Shown: positions 1 through 7,310 of the stretch, piece by piece
Layout of the letters: every line of letters starts with the position of its first letter
How positions within the stretch are numbered: the first letter of the stretch is position 1
Assembly (NCBI GenBank): GCA_964387485.1
Contig: CAYLWV010000015.1
Location: 1 to 25,179 of the forward strand
DNA: 25,179 nucleotides
DNA from: Fluviibacter sp964387485
GTDB taxonomy: Bacteria > Pseudomonadota > Gammaproteobacteria > Burkholderiales > Rhodocyclaceae
Direction of reading: 5' to 3'
The notes under the pieces: model-generated
What the model was told of the DNA's origin: nothing
Databases searched by the model: none
Seen by the model: only the letters and a program-made list of their open reading frames with translations
Position numbers and translations under genes: made by a program

Positions 1-59
1 GGTACAATTTCCGCCAATTTTGTTGATTTCGAGACCCCGCTGGGGCACCTGGAGCCGGT

Positions 60-626
60 ATGAGCATCAAGTCTGACAAGTGGATTCGCCGTATGGCCGA
101 GCAACACGGCATGATCGAGCCGTTCTCGCCGGACCTCGTTCGTGAAGTGAATGGTCAGAAGATCGTTTCGTACGGTACGTCGAGCTACGGTTATGACATC
201 CGTTGTGCTCGTGAGTTCAAGGTGTTCACCAACATCAACAGCACCGTGGTGGATCCGAAGGCATTTGACCCCAAGTCCTTTGTCGAAGTCGAATCCGATG
301 TCTGCATCATTCCGCCGAATTCCTTTGCGCTGGCCCGTACGGTCGAGTACTTCCGTATTCCGCGTAGCGTGCTGACCGTGTGTCTGGGTAAAAGCACCTA
401 CGCCCGTTGCGGCATCATCGTCAACGTGACGCCGTTCGAACCAGAGTGGGAAGGCTATGTCACGCTGGAGTTCTCGAACACCACACCGTTGCCAGCCAAG
501 ATCTATGCGGGCGAGGGTTGTGCCCAGGTGCTGTTCTTCGAATCCGATGAAGTGTGCGAAACCTCCTACAAGGACCGTGGTGGTAAATACCAGGGTCAGG
601 TCGGTGTCACACTCCCGAAAATTTAA
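60..626 (+). CDS. dcd: dCTP deaminase
   Basis: Deaminates dCTP to dUTP, the step that feeds dUMP to thymidylate synthase (a thyA gene lies at 6382-7230). The 188-residue product has the family's core: GKSTYAR at residues 110-116, PFEPEWEG at 125-132 and VTLEFSN at 134-140, where E137 matches the catalytic glutamate. The C-terminal GGKYQGQ (174-180) belongs to the flexible tail that closes over the nucleotide. Length and wording match the betaproteobacterial form, not the somewhat longer E. coli protein. The ATG at 60 is preceded by GGAG at 51-54 with a 5-base spacer. Only 59 bases lie upstream, so the promoter and the preceding gene cannot be judged. Confidence 0.96.
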   Translation: MSIKSDKWIRRMAEQHGMIEPFSPDLVREVNGQKIVSYGTSSYGYDIRCAREFKVFTNINSTVVDPKAFDPKSFVEVESDVCIIPPNSFALARTVEYFRIPRSVLTVCLGKSTYARCGIIVNVTPFEPEWEGYVTLEFSNTTPLPAKIYAGEGCAQVLFFESDEVCETSYKDRGGKYQGQVGVTLPKI

Positions 627-656
627 AACTTTAGACTCATCGAGTCGGCAGTATTC

Positions 657-692
657 GCGCCGCGTGTTCTGGCTCTGGCCTGCACGCGGTGT
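657..692 (+). terminator. Hairpin in the dcd-decarboxylase gap, possible terminator or attenuator
   Basis: CCGCGTG at 660-666 pairs perfectly with CACGCGG at 683-689. The stem can extend outward to 657/692 with one C-G and two G-T pairs. The loop is 16 bases, and the hairpin is followed by a pyrimidine-rich run, TTTCCTTTC. It sits between the dcd stop and the decarboxylase ribosome binding site. The T tract is interrupted, so termination would be partial at best. Stems of this length are not rare by chance. Confidence 0.3.
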
Positions 693-719
693 TTCCTTTC
701 TGGCTGAGGAGCCATTGCT

Positions 720-2957
720 ATGAAGTTCCATTTTCCGATCATCATCATCGATGAAGACTTCCGTTCCGAAAACGCATCCGGCCTGGGAATTCGTGCCCTG
801 GCGGAAGCCATCGAAAAAGAAGGTATGGAAGTTCTGGGCGTCACCAGCTATGGGGACCTGACCTCCTTTGCCCAGCAGCAGAGCCGAGCCTCGGCGTTTA
901 TTCTGTCGGTCGATGACGAAGAACTGTTGAACGATGAAGAGCAGACGATCGCCGAACTGCGCGCGTTCGTTCAGGAAATCCGCTACAAGAATGCGGATAT
1001 TCCGATTTTCCTGCACGGCGAAACCCGCACGTCGCGCCATATTCCTAACGACATCCTGCGTGAGTTACATGGCTTCATTCATATGTACGAAGACACGCCG
1101 GAGTTCATTGCCCGTAATGTGGTGCGCGAATCCAAAGCCTATCTGGACTCGCTACCACCACCGTTTTTTCGTGCGCTGACGCATTACGCGGCTGATGGTT
1201 CGTACTCCTGGCACTGTCCGGGTCACTCGGGCGGTGTCGCTTTTCTGAAGAGCCCTGTGGGTCAGATGTTCCACCAGTTCTTTGGTGAAAACATGCTGCG
1301 TGCCGACGTTTGTAATGCGGTGGAAGAACTCGGGCAGTTGCTCGATCACACCGGACCGGTCGCGGCTTCGGAGCGCAATGCTGCGCGTATCTTCAATTGC
1401 GACCATCTGTACTTTGTGACGAATGGCACATCGACATCGAACAAGATTGTCTGGCATTCCACCGTGGCGCCGGGTGACATCGTGGTGGTTGATCGTAACT
1501 GCCATAAGTCCATTCTGCACTCGATCATTATGACGGGCGCGATTCCGGTGTTCCTGATGCCGACGCGTAATAACTTCGGCATCATCGGTCCGATTCCGAA
1601 AACGGAGTTTTCCTGGGAAAGCATCCAGAAGAAGATTGCCGCGAATCCGTTCATCGCCGACAAGAACGCTAAACCGCGCGTGCTGACGATTACGCAGTCG
1701 ACCTACGATGGCATCCTCTATAACGTCGAAGAAATCAAGGAGATGCTCGACGGCAAGATTGATACGCTGCACTTTGACGAAGCCTGGCTACCGCACGCCG
1801 CCTTCCACGATTTCTATGGGGATTACCACGCCATCGGCGCTGATCGTCCGCGCTGCAAGGAATCGATGGTCTTCTCGACTCAGTCGACGCACAAACTACT
1901 GGCGGGTCTGAGCCAGGCCTCGCAGATTCTGGTGCAGGATTCGGATGATCGTAAGCTGGATCGCGATGTGTTCAATGAAGCCTATTTGATGCACACCTCC
2001 ACTTCGCCGCAGTACGCGATTATCGCCTCCTGTGATGTGGCGGCCGCCATGATGGAAGAGCCGGGTGGCCCGGCGCTGGTCGAAGAATCGATTGCCGAAG
2101 CGCTCGATTTCCGCCGTGCGATGCGCAAGGTTGATGAAGAGTGGGGCACTGATTGGTGGTTCAAGGTCTGGGGGCCGGACGACTTGTCGGAAGAAGGCAT
2201 TGAAGAGCGTGAAAGCTGGATGCTCAAGCCGGGCGAGCGCTGGCACGGGTTCGGCCAATTGGCCGATGGCTTCAATATGTTGGACCCGATCAAAGCCACC
2301 ATCATTACGCCAGGGCTGGATGTCGATGGTTCGTTCTCGGAAGACATCGGTATTCCGGCGGCTATTGTGACCAAGTATCTGGCCGAGCATGGTGTGATTG
2401 TCGAGAAATGTGGCCTCTATTCCTTCTTCATCATGTTCACGATCGGTATTACCAAGGGCCGCTGGAACACGATGGTGACGGAACTTCAGCAGTTCAAGGA
2501 TGACTACGACAAGAACCAGCCGCTGTGGAAGGTGCTGCCGGAGTTCTGTCAGAAGCATCCGCGCTATGAGCGCGTCGGTCTGCGTGATCTGTGTCAGCAG
2601 ATCCATGACGTTTACAAGAAGACCAATGTGGCGCGTCTGACGACCGAGATGTATCTGTCGGACATGGTGCCGGCCATGCGCCCGGCCGATGCGTTTGCCA
2701 AGATGGCTCACCGAGAAATTGAACGCGTGGCGATTGATGATCTGGAAGGTCGTATCACGGCGATGCTGGTAACGCCTTACCCGCCGGGAATTCCGTTGCT
2801 CATTCCAGGCGAGCGCTTCAACAAAACAATCGTGAACTATCTGCAATTCGCGCGGGAGTTCAATGAACGCTTCCCAGGCTTTGAAACGGATGTCCATGGC
2901 CTTGTGAAGGGTGAAAAAGATGGCAAGACGGCGTATTACGTCGATTGCGTCCGTTAA
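720..2957 (+). CDS. Orn/Lys/Arg decarboxylase, fold type I PLP enzyme
   Basis: Large bacterial basic amino acid decarboxylase of 745 residues, in the size class of E. coli AdiA and the lysine and ornithine decarboxylases. The N-terminal wing or receiver-like domain covers about 1-130. The PLP domain follows: HCPGHSGG at 165-172, TNGTSTSNK at 234-242, FDEAW at 352-356 (the Asp contacts the PLP ring nitrogen), and STHKLLAGLSQ with Schiff-base lysine K392. A C-terminal domain carries TPYPPGIP. Start: GAGGAG at 706-711, 8 bases before the ATG. The reaction is amino acid plus proton to amine plus CO2, serving acid resistance or polyamine supply. The substrate (arginine, lysine or ornithine) cannot be settled by eye. 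A symporter gene follows at 23 bases, so the two are probably cotranscribed. Confidence 0.93.
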   Translation: MKFHFPIIIIDEDFRSENASGLGIRALAEAIEKEGMEVLGVTSYGDLTSFAQQQSRASAFILSVDDEELLNDEEQTIAELRAFVQEIRYKNADIPIFLHGETRTSRHIPNDILRELHGFIHMYEDTPEFIARNVVRESKAYLDSLPPPFFRALTHYAADGSYSWHCPGHSGGVAFLKSPVGQMFHQFFGENMLRADVCNAVEELGQLLDHTGPVAASERNAARIFNCDHLYFVTNGTSTSNKIVWHSTVAPGDIVVVDRNCHKSILHSIIMTGAIPVFLMPTRNNFGIIGPIPKTEFSWESIQKKIAANPFIADKNAKPRVLTITQSTYDGILYNVEEIKEMLDGKIDTLHFDEAWLPHAAFHDFYGDYHAIGADRPRCKESMVFSTQSTHKLLAGLSQASQILVQDSDDRKLDRDVFNEAYLMHTSTSPQYAIIASCDVAAAMMEEPGGPALVEESIAEALDFRRAMRKVDEEWGTDWWFKVWGPDDLSEEGIEERESWMLKPGERWHGFGQLADGFNMLDPIKATIITPGLDVDGSFSEDIGIPAAIVTKYLAEHGVIVEKCGLYSFFIMFTIGITKGRWNTMVTELQQFKDDYDKNQPLWKVLPEFCQKHPRYERVGLRDLCQQIHDVYKKTNVARLTTEMYLSDMVPAMRPADAFAKMAHREIERVAIDDLEGRITAMLVTPYPPGIPLLIPGERFNKTIVNYLQFAREFNERFPGFETDVHGLVKGEKDGKTAYYVDCVR

Positions 2958-2980
2958 CGTTGCGCAGTCAGGAGTGCTGT

Positions 2981-4279
2981 ATGGGTGCCAAGGCGGATAA
3001 CCAGCAACCGGCCAAGAGTCGTCTGACCCAGTTCATCCTCGGCGCACTGCTGCTTGGTGTGGCCTCCGGCGCAGCGGTGCATCATCTGGGAGCCGGTAGT
3101 GCTTTCCCCCAGGCGTATGCGGAAAACATTTCGTTGCTGACGGATATATTCCTGCGCATGATCAAGATGATCATTGCGCCCCTGGTCTTTGCAACCCTGG
3201 CGGTAGGGATTGCCAGCATGGGTGACAGCAAGACCATTGGTCGGGTCGGTGCCAAGACGTTCGGCTGGTTCCTGATGATGTCTTTCCTGTCCTTGCTGCT
3301 CGGACTGCTGATGGTGCAGTTGCTGCAACCGGGCGCGGGTGTGCATCTGGAGGTGCCGGCCACGTCAGCGGCCACCGGGCTGACGGCACCGGGCAACCCG
3401 CTGGCAAACTTTCTGCATCATGTGTTTCCGGTGAGCATCATGGATGCCATGGCCAAAAACGAAATTCTGCAGATCGTGGTATTTGCCGTGTTCTTCGGAT
3501 TAGCGGGTGCACATCTGGGGCCGCGGGCGGAAGAGTTTTTCCGTAATCTGGATATGCTGTCGCATCTGATGCTGCGCATTACGACCATGGTGATGAACTT
3601 TGCACCCGTCGCCGTATTTGCCGCGGTATCAGCGGTCATTGCCAAAAGCGGCCTGGGCATCCTGATGACCTACGCGCAGTTCATGCTGTCGTTCTATGCC
3701 GCCATTGCAGCGCTGTGGGTGGTGATTGTGCTGGCGGGTTTTCTGGTGCTCGGTAAGCCGGTGTTAACCCTGGTGGGCATGTTGCGGCAGCCCCTGGTGC
3801 TGGCGTTTACGACGGCGAGTTCCGAGGCCGCTTATCCGAAGACGCTGGAACAGGTGGAACGCTTCGGAGCACCGAACCGTATTGCGTCGTTTGTGTTGCC
3901 GGTGGGTTATTCGTTTAACCTCGATGGCTCGATGATCTACTGTACCTTTGCTACGTTGTTCATTGCTCAGGTCTATGGCATTGAAATGAGTCTGGGACAG
4001 CAGTTTCTGATGCTGTTAATGCTGATGGTGACCTCCAAGGGCATTGCGGGTGTGCCACGGGCGTCCTTGGTTGTGATTGCCGCAACGCTGGCCCACTTCA
4101 ATATTCCGGAAGCCGGCGTGCTGCTCATTCTGGGCGTGGATCACTTCCTGGATATGGCCCGCTCAGCCACCAATGTACTGGGCAATGGTGTCGCGACCGC
4201 CGTGATTGCCAAATGGGAAGGCGTGCTCAACAAGACCGACGGTAACGCACCAACGCATACGGAAGCGACGACGCACTGA
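2981..4279 (+). CDS. Dicarboxylate/amino acid:cation symporter (DAACS family)
   Basis: Inner-membrane sodium- or proton-coupled symporter of the GltP/DctA family, 432 residues with many hydrophobic helices. Family landmarks are present: the HP1 serine motif as SSEAAYP (280-286, canonically SSSATLP), NLDGS at 313-317 (canonically NMDGT/NLDGT), SKGIAGVPRAS at 352-362, and DHFLDMARSATNVLGN at 387-402. D391 and R394 correspond to the substrate amino and carboxylate contacts of GltPh, which favours an acidic substrate such as glutamate, aspartate or a C4-dicarboxylate. I chose the ATG at 2981 because AGGAG (2970-2974) precedes it by 6 bases. An upstream in-frame TTG at 2945 would overlap the decarboxylase and adds no family sequence. 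The 3' end overlaps folA on the other strand by 53 bases. Confidence 0.92.
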   Translation: MGAKADNQQPAKSRLTQFILGALLLGVASGAAVHHLGAGSAFPQAYAENISLLTDIFLRMIKMIIAPLVFATLAVGIASMGDSKTIGRVGAKTFGWFLMMSFLSLLLGLLMVQLLQPGAGVHLEVPATSAATGLTAPGNPLANFLHHVFPVSIMDAMAKNEILQIVVFAVFFGLAGAHLGPRAEEFFRNLDMLSHLMLRITTMVMNFAPVAVFAAVSAVIAKSGLGILMTYAQFMLSFYAAIAALWVVIVLAGFLVLGKPVLTLVGMLRQPLVLAFTTASSEAAYPKTLEQVERFGAPNRIASFVLPVGYSFNLDGSMIYCTFATLFIAQVYGIEMSLGQQFLMLLMLMVTSKGIAGVPRASLVVIAATLAHFNIPEAGVLLILGVDHFLDMARSATNVLGNGVATAVIAKWEGVLNKTDGNAPTHTEATTH

Positions 4280-4736
4280 CGTGCTCGGTGCGGGTTTCTT
4301 CAGTCCAGTGGGTGTCCATGGCGGGGAACGACGTATCGCCCTCGGCATCCATGCCGACTTCCGTGATAAACAGGGTCGACGCCAACGGTAATGCCTGGCG
4401 ATAGAGCTCGGCACCGCCGATGACAAAGGCCGCGGCATCGCCAACGGCTTCGAGGGCGGCGGGCAGACTACCGAAGACTTCAGCGCCCGTAGCCTCATAG
4501 CCGGCCTGTCGCGTGATGACCATGTTGCGGCGATTGGGCAGCGGGCGACCTAAAGACTCCCAGGTTTTACGGCCCATGATGATGGGGTGGCCGCTGGTCG
4601 TGTCCTTGAAGTGCTTCAGATCTTCCGGCAGGTGCCAGGGCAGCGTGCCGATGCCCGCGTCATTCGTGGCACCAATGATGCCGTTACGCGCGACGGCCAC
4701 AATGATTGCCAGGTTCGGGTAGCGGGTGTCAGCCAT
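4227..4736 (-). CDS. folA: Dihydrofolate reductase
   Basis: Reduces dihydrofolate to tetrahydrofolate with NADPH, regenerating the cofactor oxidised by the thymidylate synthase encoded at 6382-7230. The 169-residue protein has the expected blocks: IIVAVARNGIIG (11-22), PWHLPEDLKHFK (33-44, with D39 as the catalytic acid), IIMGRKTWESLGRPLPNR, and FVIGGAELY for cofactor binding. The Met20 loop is longer than usual: between IIG and PW there are ten residues (ATNDAGIGTL) against five in E. coli. The start codon lies inside the end of pgi (8-base overlap), suggesting translational coupling. The C terminus runs antisense into the symporter gene; the last residues, YALVRYRRS, align well with family ends, so the overlap is genuine. 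Confidence 0.95.
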   Translation of the reverse strand: MADTRYPNLAIIVAVARNGIIGATNDAGIGTLPWHLPEDLKHFKDTTSGHPIIMGRKTWESLGRPLPNRRNMVITRQAGYEATGAEVFGSLPAALEAVGDAAAFVIGGAELYRQALPLASTLFITEVGMDAEGDTSFPAMDTHWTEETRTEHVSASSLPYALVRYRRSC

Positions 4737-6375
4737 GCGTTGTTTGCGTCCAGTCGATCAGGCCACGGGTTGAGGCATCCAGCGACGCTTTTGTGGCGTC
4801 GCCATTGAGTACGGGGAGCACGCGCGAGGCCAGTTGTTTTCCCAGCTCCACGCCCCACTGGTCGAAGGAGTTGATGCCCCAGATCACGCCCTGGACGAAG
4901 ACCTTGTGCTCATAGAGTGCCAGCAGCAGGCCTAAATGGTAGGGGTCCAGTCGGGGCAGCAGTAAAGTGGTGGATGGCTGATTGCCGGCAAATACCTTGT
5001 GCGGCAGCAGAGCGTCCCGTTGTGCAGCCGAGAGTCCGGCAGCGTCCAGTTCGCTGCGGGCTTCGGCTTCGGTTTTGCCGAAAGCCAGGGCTGCACTCTG
5101 CGCGAAGCAGTTGGCGAGCAGCGGGGCCTGGTGGCCGGGTAGCGGGTAATCGCTGAGCGCTGTGGCGATAAAGTCACAGGGCACCAGCCAGCCGCCTTGG
5201 TGGAGCAACTGGAAGAAAGCGTGCTGACCATTGGCACCGATTTCACCCCAGACAATGGGGTTGGCCGGGCAGGTCAGGGGTTGGCCGTCACGGTTGACCG
5301 TTTTGCCGTTGGATTCCATCTCCAGTTGTTGCAGATAGCCCGGCAGATGGCGCAAGGATTCGTTGTACGGCACGATGGCGGAGGTATGAGCGCCGAGGAA
5401 ATTGGTGTTCCAGATGCCGAGTAGCGCCAGCAGGACCGGTAGGTTGTCTTGCAGCGGTGTTGCGCGGAAGTGGCGATCCATGGCCTGGGCGCCGGCCAGC
5501 AGACGCTCGAACCCGCTCATGCCGATGCTGACGGCCAGTGGTAGACCCACAGCAGACCACAGTGAATAACGCCCACCGACCCAGTCCCACATCGGTAATA
5601 CTTGCGCCGGCGGAATGCCGAATTCCGCAGCGCGTTCCGGGTGTGCCGAGACGGCGACAAAATGTTTGGCCAGTGCTGCTTCGGAGCCCGTGTGTGCCAG
5701 CAGCCAGTTGCGGGCGCTGGCCGCGTTGATCATCGTTTCTTGCGTCGTGAAGGTCTTGCTGGCGATGATGAACAGTGTGGTGCGTGGATCCAGTGTTTCC
5801 AGCAGCGGTGCCAGATGGGCACCGTCGAGGTTGGAGACGTAATGCACATGCAGGCCGGGGTGCGCGAAGGCAGACAACGCCCGTGTTGCCATTTTGGGGC
5901 CCAGATCCGAGCCGCCGATACCGATGTTGACGACATGACGGATCGTTTCGCCGCTATAACCTTTCCAACTGCCGCTGCGTAGGCGCTCAACGATGTCGGC
6001 CATCTGTTGTCGCACCTGGCGGACGTCCGTCATGACGTCGTTATCAGTGGACGGGAAGGGGGTGTCATCCAGGTGGCGCAATGCCGGATGCAGTACGGCA
6101 CGTTCTTCGCTGACGTTGATCTTCTCACCGGCGAACAGACGTTCGCGCCAGCCGGCCACATCGGCGGCTTCCGCCAGCGCAACGAGATGGTTCAGCGCAT
6201 CCTGATCCAGGCGTTGCTTGGAAAAGTCCAACAGCAGACCATCGGCCTGGCGCGAGAAATGTTGGAAGCGGTCGGCGTCATCGGCAAATAGGGTGCGTAA
6301 GTGGGTGCCTGCCAGGCGCTGATGGGCCGCGTTGAGACGCGACCAAGCCGGTGTCTGAGTGATGTCGCGGGTCAT
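4729..6375 (-). CDS. pgi: Glucose-6-phosphate isomerase
   Basis: Interconverts glucose 6-phosphate and fructose 6-phosphate in the cytoplasm. The 548-residue length is typical. Both family signatures are present: WDWVGGRYSLWSAVGLP at about 263-279 and FDQWGVELGK at 504-513. Catalytic positions equivalent to E. coli E355, H386 and K514 are E354 (in MESNGK), H385 and K513. The phosphate-binding IGIGGSDLGP is at 151-160. It lies between thyA (6-base gap) and folA (8-base overlap), an odd place for a sugar isomerase. No clear Shine-Dalgarno sequence precedes the ATG at 6375, so initiation may depend on coupling to thyA translation. Confidence 0.97.
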   Translation of the reverse strand: MTRDITQTPAWSRLNAAHQRLAGTHLRTLFADDADRFQHFSRQADGLLLDFSKQRLDQDALNHLVALAEAADVAGWRERLFAGEKINVSEERAVLHPALRHLDDTPFPSTDNDVMTDVRQVRQQMADIVERLRSGSWKGYSGETIRHVVNIGIGGSDLGPKMATRALSAFAHPGLHVHYVSNLDGAHLAPLLETLDPRTTLFIIASKTFTTQETMINAASARNWLLAHTGSEAALAKHFVAVSAHPERAAEFGIPPAQVLPMWDWVGGRYSLWSAVGLPLAVSIGMSGFERLLAGAQAMDRHFRATPLQDNLPVLLALLGIWNTNFLGAHTSAIVPYNESLRHLPGYLQQLEMESNGKTVNRDGQPLTCPANPIVWGEIGANGQHAFFQLLHQGGWLVPCDFIATALSDYPLPGHQAPLLANCFAQSAALAFGKTEAEARSELDAAGLSAAQRDALLPHKVFAGNQPSTTLLLPRLDPYHLGLLLALYEHKVFVQGVIWGINSFDQWGVELGKQLASRVLPVLNGDATKASLDASTRGLIDWTQTTHG

Positions 6376-6381
6376 GACGAT

Positions 6382-7230
6382 TTAGACGGCGACCGGGGCC
6401 GGAATGTGTGGGTGAGGATCGTAGCCTTCAAGCGTAAAGTCTTCGAAGCGGAAGGCAAACAGGTCCTTGACCTCGGGGTTGATGCGCATCACTGGCAACG
6501 GGCGAGGTTCACGGCTGAGTTGCAGTTTGGCCTGCTCCAGGTGGTTGCTGTAGAGGTGGGCGTCGCCGAGCGTATGAATGAACTCACCGGGGCGATAGTT
6601 GCAGACCTGAGCAATCATCAGTGTCAGCAATGCGTAGGAGGCAATGTTGAACGGCACGCCAAGGAAAATGTCGGCACTGCGCTGATACAGCTGGCACGAG
6701 AGTCGTGGCCGTTGATCGGCATCCCCCGCGGCGGGGGGTGCGACATAAAACTGGAACAGCGCGTGGCAGGGCGGCAGGGCCATGCGATCCACTTCGCCCG
6801 GGTTCCAGGCGCAGACGAGATGGCGGCGCGAATCCGGGTTGTTTTTCAGGCCGTCTACGAGCTGGCTGATCTGGTCGATGGTACGAATGGTCGGCGGTTC
6901 ACCTTCTTGGCCGGGGACGGCCGTTTCCCAGCGTCGCCACTGTTTGCCGTAGACGGGGCCCAGTTCGCCGTTGTCGTCGGCCCAATCGTCCCAGATCGAG
7001 ACGCCGTGTGCCTTGAGGTAGGCGATGTTGGTGCTGCCTTGCAGGAACCACAGCAGTTCATGAATGATTGAGCGCAGATGCAGCTTCTTGGTGGTGAGTA
7101 CCGGAAAGCCCTGCTCCAGATCAAAACGCATCTGCCAGCCGAAAACGGAACGGGTACCGGTACCGGTACGGTCGGTTTTGACGTGGCCGTGATCAAGCAC
7201 GTGTTGCATCAGGTTCAGGTAGGTCTGCAT
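6382..7230 (-). CDS. thyA: Thymidylate synthase
   Basis: Methylates dUMP to dTMP using 5,10-methylene-tetrahydrofolate and releases dihydrofolate, which FolA recycles. The protein has 282 residues. Landmarks are DRTGTGTRSVFG at 20-31 (phosphate-binding Arg loop), the catalytic Cys in ALPPCHALFQFYV (C155), CQLYQRSADIFLGVPFNIASY at about 179-199, and GDAHLYSNHLEQ near the C terminus. Relative to the 264-residue E. coli enzyme it has a short Pro/Ala/Asp-rich insertion just after FYV (about 164-175). It is the first gene of the thyA-pgi-folA block. Its promoter should lie in 7231-7310, shared with the divergent aminopeptidase. The Shine-Dalgarno sequence is weak. Confidence 0.97.
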   Translation of the reverse strand: MQTYLNLMQHVLDHGHVKTDRTGTGTRSVFGWQMRFDLEQGFPVLTTKKLHLRSIIHELLWFLQGSTNIAYLKAHGVSIWDDWADDNGELGPVYGKQWRRWETAVPGQEGEPPTIRTIDQISQLVDGLKNNPDSRRHLVCAWNPGEVDRMALPPCHALFQFYVAPPAAGDADQRPRLSCQLYQRSADIFLGVPFNIASYALLTLMIAQVCNYRPGEFIHTLGDAHLYSNHLEQAKLQLSREPRPLPVMRINPEVKDLFAFRFEDFTLEGYDPHPHIPAPVAV

Positions 7231-7249
7231 GCGGGAATCCGTGTTTTTG

Positions 7250-7263
7250 AGAGTTCGAACTCT
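7250..7263. promoter_or_regulatory. 14-base perfect palindrome between divergent thyA and M17 peptidase genes
   Basis: AGAGTTCGAACTCT reads the same on both strands. It lies 20 bases before the thyA start and 48 before the peptidase start, touching the consensus-like TATAAT at 7263-7268. A dimeric repressor bound here could affect both genes. About one or two perfect 14-base palindromes are expected by chance in a window this size, so position, not rarity, is the argument. Confidence 0.25.
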
Positions 7264-7268
7264 ATAAT
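7263..7268 (+). promoter_or_regulatory. Putative -10 box for the M17 peptidase gene
   Basis: An exact TATAAT sits 42 bases before the ATG at 7311 in an AT-rich stretch. No recognisable -35 hexamer lies 16-18 bases upstream, so an activator may be needed or the match may be accidental. Confidence 0.35.
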
Positions 7269-7310
7269 CTTCTTATTTTACATCTCTGTATCCTTGAAGA
7301 GCGCTTTCTT

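Noticed and set aside
1..59. CCCC/GGGG mini-hairpin before dcd
   Set aside because: Four-base arms are too short to mean anything, and the upstream context is cut off.
1896..2897. Long 333-codon open frame antisense to the decarboxylase
   Set aside because: It mirrors a strongly conserved PLP enzyme, its translation shows no recognisable domain, and GC-rich genes routinely give long open antisense frames.
2945..2980. TTG start giving a longer symporter
   Set aside because: It overlaps the decarboxylase end and lacks a ribosome binding site, while AGGAG precedes the ATG at 2981 at good spacing.
6301..7071. 256-codon plus-strand frame opposite thyA
   Set aside because: thyA is certain, with an intact catalytic site; the opposing translation is a shadow with no domain.
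7145..7170. GGTACC tandem repeat in thyA
   Set aside because: It encodes the conserved RTGTGTR phosphate-binding loop, so protein constraint explains the repetition.
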